Source: Bacteroidales bacterium | Lineage (GTDB): Bacteria; Bacteroidota; Bacteroidia; Bacteroidales; WCHB1-69 | Direction: 5' to 3' | Assembly: GCA_012519525.1 (NCBI GenBank) | Contig: JAAYQB010000089.1 | Coordinates: 1-13,947, forward strand | DNA length: 13,947 bases | Part shown: one piece after another, positions 1 through 5,979 of the stretch | Layout: each line of letters begins with the position of its first letter | Position numbering within the stretch: the first letter of the stretch is position 1 | Translations under genes and position numbers: made by a program | Notes under the pieces: model-generated | Told to the model about the DNA's origin: nothing | Databases searched by the model: none | Seen by the model: the letters and a program-made list of their open reading frames with translations, nothing else

Positions 1-218
1 AAGAAGTTGAAGAAAAAGAAGTTGAAGAAAAAGAAGTTGAAAAGGAAAAAGCTGAAGTAGAAAAAGTTGAAGAGAAAAAAGTTAAAAAAGAGGAAAAGGT
101 AAAAGAAGAAAAGGTAAAAGAAGAAGTTAAAGAAGCTGCTGAAGAAGTTGAAGAAATAAAAGAAGAAGCAGCTACTGAAGATGAACCTACAACCGAAACA
201 TCTACGGAAAAAGAATAA
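1..218 (+). CDS. C-terminal Glu/Lys-rich tail of an unidentified protein (5' end outside window)
   Basis: The open frame begins at base 3 and runs 71 codons to TAA at 216-218. Only the C-terminal tail is visible. It is made almost entirely of Glu, Lys and Val, with pentapeptide units of the form EVEEK and EKVKE, and ends in a Thr/Glu-rich segment (DEPTTETSTEKE). No domain is present in the visible part, so the protein cannot be identified. Acidic/basic tails of this kind occur in Bacteroidota on several ribosomal proteins (for example S16 and L17) and on other abundant proteins; this is only a possible parallel. The segment should be disordered or form a charged helix. A strong terminator follows 22 bases after the stop, so this is the last gene of its transcript. 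The reading frame is well supported by the regular codon pattern and the terminator. Function is unknown. Confidence 0.75.
   Translation, partial: EVEEKEVEEKEVEKEKAEVEKVEEKKVKKEEKVKEEKVKEEVKEAAEEVEEIKEEAATEDEPTTETSTEKE
3..47 (+). repeat. 15-bp tandem repeat in coding sequence (GAAGTTGAAGAAAAA)
   Basis: The 15-base unit GAAGTTGAAGAAAAA is present exactly at 3-17 and 18-32, followed by a degenerate third unit at 33-47. It encodes EVEEK repeats. The unit is a multiple of three, so copy-number changes keep the frame. The array may extend left of the window. Confidence 0.8.
93..122 (+). repeat. second 15-bp tandem duplication (GAAAAGGTAAAAGAA x2)
   Basis: Two exact copies, 93-107 and 108-122, encode EKVKE twice in the same Glu/Lys-rich tail. 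This is an independent in-frame duplication from the one at 3-47 and points to growth of the tail by slippage. Confidence 0.8.
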
Positions 219-240
219 TTTAACTAAAAATTAATAGATT

Positions 241-274
241 AAGGCGTTGTTTTTTTTAATAACGCCTTTTTTTT
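241..274 (+). terminator. Strong intrinsic terminator after the Glu/Lys-rich gene
   Basis: AAGGCGTT (241-248) pairs with AACGCCTT (261-268). The stem extends inward by a G-T, a T-A and another T-A pair, leaving a loop of six T. The 3' arm runs into eight T (267-274). The GC-rich core GGCG/CGCC makes it a convincing rho-independent terminator. Confidence 0.9.
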
Positions 275-485
275 ATGCTATTTAAATTGTAAGGAGTAAA
301 AATTTTTCAAAAAAAATTGAAATAAACTACTGTTCCATAAGTTTTTAGTTAAAAACACTATTTTTACAAAACAAACGTTAAATAGGATGTATCAATGGAA
401 ATATGTAAGTATGCACGCAGGGTAATGAAAACGAAAAAGCCGTAAAAAATGAAATAAATTGTTTAATCATTTAAAATAAAATACT

Positions 486-935
486 ATGAGTATGAACAAA
501 GTAATAATAAAAATAATATTTTTCAGTATTGTATTATTTTCGTGTAACGAACAACGAACCATACCGGTAGGTCGGTATGAATTACTGTTGGATTTAACTG
601 AAAAAAATATGTCTTTGCAAGACAGAGAAGAGCTTACTACGAATCTTGTTTCGGAAAATCCACTTTTTCTATTCGCTTTATTGGATACAAATCTATCATG
701 GAAAGATTTATTGCCATCGGAATTAATTATTCAGGATTCTATAATAGAATTCATTGATGTAGATGGTGTTTCGTCTGGTAAAGCAGCGTATACTTATAAA
801 AAAGTAAATGATACGACTGCAAAATTTGTATTGGAAACGGGGGAAGCTTTCGATTTTGTATCTCAAAAAGATTACTATATATTAAAAATGGAAAATTTAA
901 ATCTGTATTTTTCTAAAATTAAAGAAAGTAATTAA
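486..935 (+). CDS. Small predicted lipoprotein, function unknown
   Basis: The product has 149 residues. A short basic N-terminus and hydrophobic stretch (about residues 5-19) lead to a lipobox, L17-F18-S19-C20, typical of signal peptidase II substrates. The mature protein should therefore be lipid-anchored at Cys20 in the periplasm or outer membrane. Residues after the Cys (N-E-Q-R) are not a clear acidic surface-export signal. The mature 129 residues alternate polar and aromatic/aliphatic positions, with Gly-Lys/Gly-Arg turns, which suggests a small beta-rich fold, possibly lipocalin-like; this is a guess from texture only. Met1 (486) and Met3 (492) are both usable starts; neither has a Shine-Dalgarno sequence, as expected for the phylum. 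The gene stands alone between two terminators, so it is probably monocistronic. I do not recognise the family. Confidence 0.8.
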   Translation: MSMNKVIIKIIFFSIVLFSCNEQRTIPVGRYELLLDLTEKNMSLQDREELTTNLVSENPLFLFALLDTNLSWKDLLPSELIIQDSIIEFIDVDGVSSGKAAYTYKKVNDTTAKFVLETGEAFDFVSQKDYYILKMENLNLYFSKIKESN

Positions 936-954
936 AAAACAGAGCAATATAGCT

Positions 955-987
955 AAGAGGGTGTTAAAAAAACACTCTCTTTTTTTA
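955..987 (+). terminator. Intrinsic terminator after the lipoprotein gene
   Basis: AAGAGGGTGTT (955-965) pairs with AACACTCTCTT (971-981) through 11 positions with one G-T pair. The loop is five A, and the 3' arm ends in a run of eight T (980-987). It isolates the lipoprotein gene from prs. Confidence 0.88.
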
Positions 988-1104
988 TATATTCTCATTA
1001 CAAAATCAAAAAAAATGAAATAAAAAACAAGCTAATCTTCCAAAATTATTTATTGCATATTGAATAATACACAGAAAATTGTTAGAAAAAAGTACAAATA
1101 ACGC

Positions 1105-1135
1105 TTTTAAATATAGAAAGTTTTTTCTATTTTTG
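1105..1135 (+). promoter_or_regulatory. Probable Bacteroidota-type promoter of prs
   Basis: TATTTTTG at 1128-1135 matches the phylum's -7 consensus TAnnTTTG exactly. The -33 position (TTTT at 1105-1108, spacer 19) is only a near match to TTTG. The start of transcription would fall near 1141, giving a leader of about 20 nt before the prs ATG. An inverted repeat (1113-1119/1124-1130) overlaps the -7 box. The -7 match is direct; promoter activity is inferred. Confidence 0.55.
1113..1130. promoter_or_regulatory. Inverted repeat overlapping the prs -7 box (possible operator)
   Basis: ATAGAAA (1113-1119) and TTTCTAT (1124-1130) form a perfect 7-bp inverted repeat with a 4-base centre, GTTT. Its right arm overlaps the first bases of the -7 element, where a bound repressor could block RNA polymerase. 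In such AT-rich DNA a chance palindrome is possible, so the operator role is tentative. Confidence 0.3.
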
Positions 1136-1161
1136 GAAAATAATAAATTAAAGCAATAACA

Positions 1162-2136
1162 ATGTCGTCAAAAGTCAAAATAGCCTCAGGTAGAGCGAGT
1201 AAGACTATCGCCGAAAAGATAGCAAAAGCCTATAATCAAAAATTAGTAGATGTAGAAGTTCTTGTCTTTAGCGATGGAGAATTTCAACCTTCTTATTGTG
1301 AAAATTTGCGAGGGTGTGATGTGTTTATCATTCAATCAACATTTCCGCCTGCCGATAATCTTTTAGAATTATTATATATGATAGATGCGGCAAAGAGAGC
1401 TTCTGCACATCGTATCATAGCTGTTATCCCTTATTTCGGAATAGCAAGACAAGATAGAAAAGATAAACCCAGAGTGTCTATCGGAGCTAAATTAGTGGCT
1501 AACTTATTGACTGTTGCGGGTGCCGACCGTATTATTACTATGGATTTACACGCAGATCAGATTCAAGGATTTTTTGATGTACCCGTTGATAATGTATTTG
1601 CATCTCGTTTGTTTTTACCCTATTTAAAACAAAGAAACTTTGAAAATCTCTGCTTGGCTTCGCCCGATACGGGAGGAACACGTAGAGCAGCCTCTTATGC
1701 CAAATATTTGGGAGCTGACCTTGCTATCGGTTTTAAACAACGACCTCAAGCCAATGTCGTCGGTTCTTTACAAATAATAGGGGATGTGCAAAATAAAAAT
1801 GTAGTAATAGTCGATGATATTATCGATACTGCCGGAACGATTTGTAAGGCTGCAAATACCATTAAATCTTTGGGAGCTAAAAGCGTTCGTGCTATGTGTG
1901 TACATCCTGTTTTATCGGGTAATGCTTACGAGAACATCGAAGCATCGGCTTTGGAAGAATTAATAACAACCGATAGCATTCCGTTAAAAAGAACTTTAAA
2001 TAAAATCACGGTATTGTCTATAGATAAATTGTTTGCTAGAGTTATTGATGGAGTGGTAACCAGCAGTTCTATCAGTTCTTTATTCGATTATGATCACTTT
2101 ATGGACATTGATAATATTGATTTTAAAAATAAATAA
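1162..2136 (+). CDS. prs: Ribose-phosphate pyrophosphokinase (PRPP synthetase)
   Basis: This cytosolic enzyme transfers pyrophosphate from ATP to ribose 5-phosphate, giving PRPP for purine, pyrimidine, histidine, tryptophan and NAD synthesis. The 324 residues match a full-length class I enzyme (usually 310-325). Visible motifs in order are the ATP-binding FSDGE (36-40), the flexible catalytic loop PYFGIARQDRKDKPR (90-104), the metal-binding TMDLHADQ (126-133, with His130), SPDTGGTRRA (168-177), and the PRPP/ribose-phosphate loop DDIIDTAGT (218-226). The C-terminal block around SIPLKRTLNKITVLSID is the usual family ending. The ATG at 1162 places the first beta-strand (KVKIASG) at the normal distance, and a promoter-like element sits just upstream. 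purL follows on the same strand 77 nt later, fitting a purine cluster: PRPP is the starting substrate of the pathway in which PurL acts. Nothing is truncated. Confidence 0.97.
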   Translation: MSSKVKIASGRASKTIAEKIAKAYNQKLVDVEVLVFSDGEFQPSYCENLRGCDVFIIQSTFPPADNLLELLYMIDAAKRASAHRIIAVIPYFGIARQDRKDKPRVSIGAKLVANLLTVAGADRIITMDLHADQIQGFFDVPVDNVFASRLFLPYLKQRNFENLCLASPDTGGTRRAASYAKYLGADLAIGFKQRPQANVVGSLQIIGDVQNKNVVIVDDIIDTAGTICKAANTIKSLGAKSVRAMCVHPVLSGNAYENIEASALEELITTDSIPLKRTLNKITVLSIDKLFARVIDGVVTSSSISSLFDYDHFMDIDNIDFKNK

Positions 2137-2145
2137 GCTATTTCG

Positions 2146-2174
2146 ATACGAAACAATCTGTTTTTCGTATTTTT
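2146..2174 (+). terminator. Weak terminator or attenuator-like hairpin between prs and purL
   Basis: ATACGAAA (2146-2153) pairs with TTTCGTAT (2163-2170), a perfect 8-bp stem with a 9-base loop, and is followed by four further T (2171-2174). The stem is AT-rich and the T run short, so termination is probably partial. It would let prs and purL be expressed at different levels. Confidence 0.5.
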
Positions 2175-2213
2175 ATATAACACAAGATATTATATACTAA
2201 TGTTGCAACTCAA

Positions 2214-5200
2214 ATGATTGTATATTTTCAGAAAAATAAAACACTATTTGTTGTTCAAACAAATCACCTATTTTCAAAAGAAGAAATTTCAAAACTAACA
2301 TGGTTGTTTTCCGGAGCTACATTAAATCCTGAGAAAGAACTAACGGGAGTATTTATAGGTCCTCGTAGCGAAATAATTACGCCATGGAGTACCAATGCTG
2401 TAGAAATCACACAAAACATGGGTGTCGAAGGAATAGAGAGAATAGAAAAATTAATGGAGGTGGAGCCTTTGTCGCCTCAGACAGATGTATTGGCTTATGC
2501 TAAAACCATATACAACTCTATGTTACAGCAGATTTATGTTAATCCGAATCAAACTGTTTTTGAAGTTAACTTACAGCCGGCACCTGTTCTATCTGTTGAA
2601 AACATAAGAACTTATACTGCTGAAGAAGGATTGGCATTGAGTGAAGATGAAATTGTTTATTTAGAAAAATTAGAACTGAAATTAGGAAGAAAACTTACCG
2701 ATTCCGAAGTGTTCGGATTTTCACAAGTAAACTCGGAACATTGTAGGCATAAAATTTTTAATGGAACTTATATTATTGATGGAGAAACAAAGCCGATGTC
2801 TTTATTTGGGTTGATTAAAAAAACTTCCAAAAAAAATCCCAACAAAATAGTTTCAGCCTACAAAGACAATGTAGCATTTATTGAAGGACCAATTTCTCAA
2901 CAGTTTGCCCCAAAAACACAAGATAATCCCGATTTTTTTGAAGAAAGAACAATACAAACGGTTATTTCTATTAAAGCCGAAACACATAATTTTCCAACGA
3001 CAGTAGAGCCTTTTAACGGAGCAGCTACGGGTTCCGGAGGAGAAATTCGCGATAGGATGGCAGGTGGAATCGGAAGTATTCCAATGGCAGGAACAGCTGT
3101 ATATATGACATCTTATGCTCGCATGGACGACAAAAAGCATTGGGAAAATGCAATTATTCCACGTAAATGGTTGTATCAATCGCCGGAACAAATATTGATA
3201 AAAGCTTCGAATGGAGCCAGCGATTTTGGAAATAAATTTGGACAGCCTTTAATAAACGGTTCTTTGCTTACCTTTGAACATCAAGAAAATGAAAAACAAT
3301 ATGGCTATGATAAAGTAATAATGTTGGCTGGAGGAATAGGTCATGCCAATAAAAATTATGCAATGAAAAAAGCCGCAGAGGTAGGCGATAAAGTAGTTGT
3401 GTTAGGCGGAGACAATTATCGGATTGGAATGGGCGGAGGAGCCGTATCGTCTGTTGCAACGGGAGAGTTCTCTTCTCATATTGAACTAAATGCAATACAA
3501 CGCTCTAATCCTGAAATGCAAAAAAGAGTGTTCAATACAATACGTGCAATGGCTGAGTCGGAAAACAATCCCATACGATTGCTGCACGATCATGGAGCCG
3601 GCGGTCATTTAAATTGTTTATCGGAACTATTGGAAGATGTAGGAGGAGAAATAGCAATAGAAAAACTTCCTATAGGAGACGCCACTTTATCGGCGAAGGA
3701 AATTATTGGGAATGAGTCTCAAGAACGTATGGGACTATTGCTGAAAGAGAATGATTTGACATTATTACAAAAAGTAGCTAAACGCGAACGAGCACCTATG
3801 TATACTGTCGGCAAAGCTACAGGAGATGAACGCTTGGTCTTTTCCTTTAAAGGTACAAATCCCATTGATTTGGCAATCGAAGACATGTTTGGAAATCCCC
3901 CTAAAACTATTATTACCGACGAGACCTTAAATACCGAATTTTCATTTTTACCTAAAATAAATGAACCACTTGAAACAATCATTGAAAAAGTATTGAGTTT
4001 AGATGCCGTAGCATGTAAAGACTGGTTAACCAATAAAGTAGATCGTTCCGTAACGGGAAAAATTGCACGTCAACAATGTTGTGGTCCGTTGCAATTACCC
4101 CTTAGCGATTTAGGTGCTGTTGCTGTTGATTATCAGGGAAAAGCGGGAATTGCAGTGGCTACAGGTCATGCACCGATAGCAGCTCTTATCAATCCTATTC
4201 ACGGTTCAGTTTTATCGATAGCGGAAGCATTAACCAATAGTATTTGGGCACCTTTTACAGATGGATTAAAAGGAATTTCGTTGAGTGCTAATTGGATGTG
4301 GCCCTGTAAAAACAAAGGAGAAGATGCTCGTTTATATGCGGCTGTAGAAGCTGTGAGCGATTTTGCTTGCGATTTAGGAATTAATATTCCTACAGGAAAA
4401 GACTCTTTATCAATGACACAGAAGTATCCCAACGGAGAAGAGGTGTACTCACCCGGAACAGTCATTATAACGGCAGTGGGAGAAGTTGAAGATGTTAAAA
4501 AAATCGTTAATCCTGTTTTTAAAAACGAACAAAACACTGAAATCATTTATATAGATATGTCTTTTGACAATATGCAACTTGGTGGTAGTGCTTTGTTTCA
4601 AGTGTTTAATTCTGTCGGGGATGAAGCACCGACAGTTAAAAATGCAGCTTATTTTAAAAAGGTTTTCAATGTAATTCAAACATTGATTAAAGAAGAAAAA
4701 ATAATGGCAGGACATGACGTATCTGCCGGAGGACTAATAACAACCTTAATGGAAATGAGTTTTGCGGATAAAAGAATTTCTTTAAATATTGATTTAGCTA
4801 ATTTCACGGAAAAAGATATAATTAAAATCCTTTTTGCCGAAAATCCTGCAATTGTCATTCAAGTGGATACTGCCGATTCAATTTCTCATTATTTACAAAA
4901 AGAAGGAATTCGTTTCCATACAATAGGGCAGGTAGTAGAGACAAAAAACAAAGAGCAAAAATTACGATTGAAACACCATAACTCAAATCACACTTTTGAT
5001 TTGTCGTATTTTAGGAATATTTGGTTTAAAACATCTTATTTGTTCGATACTAAACAAAGCGGGGAACAAAAAGCAAAAGAACGTTATGAAAATTATCATC
5101 AACAGTCATTGTTTTTTGATTTTCTACCTTCATTCACCGGAAAAATGCAACTGACGGAGCGAAAAATAAACGCAGCCATTGTACGAGAACAAGGCACCAA

Positions 5201-5918
5201 TGGAGATCGTGAAATGGCATACGCACTTTATTTGGCGGGATTCAATGTAAAAGATGTGCATGTTAGCGATTTAATAGAAGGACGAGAAGATTTGAAAGAG
5301 ATAAACATGTTGGTTTTTCCGGGAGGATTTGCTAATTCGGATGTGTTAGGTTCAGCAAAAGGATGGGCGGGAGCTTTGATTTTTAATGAAAAGGCAAATA
5401 AAGCAATAAAAGATTTTTATGAGCGAAGCGATACATTATCGTTAGGAGTATGCAATGGTTGTCAATTGATGGTGGAATTAGGTTTGCTTTATCCTCAACA
5501 TGAACAAAAACCTAAAATGATGCACAACGAATCTAAGAAATTTGAATCGGCATTTGTCAATGTAGATATTTTGCCCTCTCATTCGGTAATGCTTTCTGCA
5601 ATGAAAGGAAGTCGCTTAGGAATATGGATAGCTCATGGAGAAGGAAATTTTTACTTACCCTATGAAGAAAGCACCTATGACATTCCGATGAAATATAGTT
5701 ACGATAGCTATCCGGGCAACCCTAATGGCTCTACTTATCAGACTGCTGCTATTTGCAGCATTGATGGAAGACATTTGGCAATGATGCCGCATTTGGAAAG
5801 AGCTATTTTCCCATGGCAATGGGCTTATTATCCTGAAAATAGGAGAAAAGACGAAGTGTCGCCATGGATAGAGGCATTTATTAACGCAAGAAAATGGATA
5901 GAAAAAAATATTAAATAA
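2214..5918 (+). CDS. purL: Phosphoribosylformylglycinamidine synthase, large single-chain form
   Basis: The enzyme converts FGAR, glutamine and ATP to FGAM, the fourth step of de novo purine synthesis, in the cytosol. At 1234 residues it is the long form that fuses the PurS-like N-terminal region, the synthetase core and the glutaminase, so separate purS and purQ are not needed. The order visible is: PurS-like region about 1-110; linker about 145-210, containing the SEVFGFSQVNSEHCRHKIF block; first ATP-grasp-unlike AIRS-type half with ETHNFPTTVEPFNGAATG (His258 is the conserved His) and the HDHGAGGH segment (458-465); second AIRS-type half with NKVDRSVTG and GKDSLSMT; and a class I glutamine amidotransferase from about 983. 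In the glutaminase, Cys1080 (GVCNGCQ) is the nucleophile and His1193/Glu1195 (MPHLERAIFPW) complete the triad. The start is set by the first ATG, which gives the usual N-terminus. The closest resemblance I recognise is to Bacteroidales PurL. A -7-like TAATGTTG lies only 9 nt upstream, too close to be a convincing promoter. Confidence 0.98.
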   Translation: MIVYFQKNKTLFVVQTNHLFSKEEISKLTWLFSGATLNPEKELTGVFIGPRSEIITPWSTNAVEITQNMGVEGIERIEKLMEVEPLSPQTDVLAYAKTIYNSMLQQIYVNPNQTVFEVNLQPAPVLSVENIRTYTAEEGLALSEDEIVYLEKLELKLGRKLTDSEVFGFSQVNSEHCRHKIFNGTYIIDGETKPMSLFGLIKKTSKKNPNKIVSAYKDNVAFIEGPISQQFAPKTQDNPDFFEERTIQTVISIKAETHNFPTTVEPFNGAATGSGGEIRDRMAGGIGSIPMAGTAVYMTSYARMDDKKHWENAIIPRKWLYQSPEQILIKASNGASDFGNKFGQPLINGSLLTFEHQENEKQYGYDKVIMLAGGIGHANKNYAMKKAAEVGDKVVVLGGDNYRIGMGGGAVSSVATGEFSSHIELNAIQRSNPEMQKRVFNTIRAMAESENNPIRLLHDHGAGGHLNCLSELLEDVGGEIAIEKLPIGDATLSAKEIIGNESQERMGLLLKENDLTLLQKVAKRERAPMYTVGKATGDERLVFSFKGTNPIDLAIEDMFGNPPKTIITDETLNTEFSFLPKINEPLETIIEKVLSLDAVACKDWLTNKVDRSVTGKIARQQCCGPLQLPLSDLGAVAVDYQGKAGIAVATGHAPIAALINPIHGSVLSIAEALTNSIWAPFTDGLKGISLSANWMWPCKNKGEDARLYAAVEAVSDFACDLGINIPTGKDSLSMTQKYPNGEEVYSPGTVIITAVGEVEDVKKIVNPVFKNEQNTEIIYIDMSFDNMQLGGSALFQVFNSVGDEAPTVKNAAYFKKVFNVIQTLIKEEKIMAGHDVSAGGLITTLMEMSFADKRISLNIDLANFTEKDIIKILFAENPAIVIQVDTADSISHYLQKEGIRFHTIGQVVETKNKEQKLRLKHHNSNHTFDLSYFRNIWFKTSYLFDTKQSGEQKAKERYENYHQQSLFFDFLPSFTGKMQLTERKINAAIVREQGTNGDREMAYALYLAGFNVKDVHVSDLIEGREDLKEINMLVFPGGFANSDVLGSAKGWAGALIFNEKANKAIKDFYERSDTLSLGVCNGCQLMVELGLLYPQHEQKPKMMHNESKKFESAFVNVDILPSHSVMLSAMKGSRLGIWIAHGEGNFYLPYEESTYDIPMKYSYDSYPGNPNGSTYQTAAICSIDGRHLAMMPHLERAIFPWQWAYYPENRRKDEVSPWIEAFINARKWIEKNIK

Positions 5919-5979
5919 CATTAAAATCGAGCTAAATCTTGTGTGTAAACAATTGATTGATAAATAATATATATTGGTA

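Noticed and set aside
341..356. GTTTTTA/TAAAAAC inverted repeat as a terminator or operator
   Set aside because: Its 7-bp arms consist almost only of A and T with a 2-base centre, no T run follows, and it is likely chance.
359..366. TATTTTTA as a -7 box for the lipoprotein gene
   Set aside because: One mismatch to TAnnTTTG in the key final G, no -33 element, and 120 nt from the start codon.
395..445. 16-codon frame upstream of the lipoprotein gene as a gene
   Set aside because: It is too short, has no ribosome-binding or homology support, and overlaps an equally good 12-codon frame in another phase.
2853..4858. Several minus-strand open frames of 60-115 codons inside purL
   Set aside because: All are opposite highly conserved purL codons; their products are Cys/Phe/Ser-rich nonsense typical of antisense translation.
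5974..5979. TTG at 5974 as start of the large exported protein
   Set aside because: The ATG two codons later gives the standard MKK signal-peptide start, and no other evidence favours TTG here.
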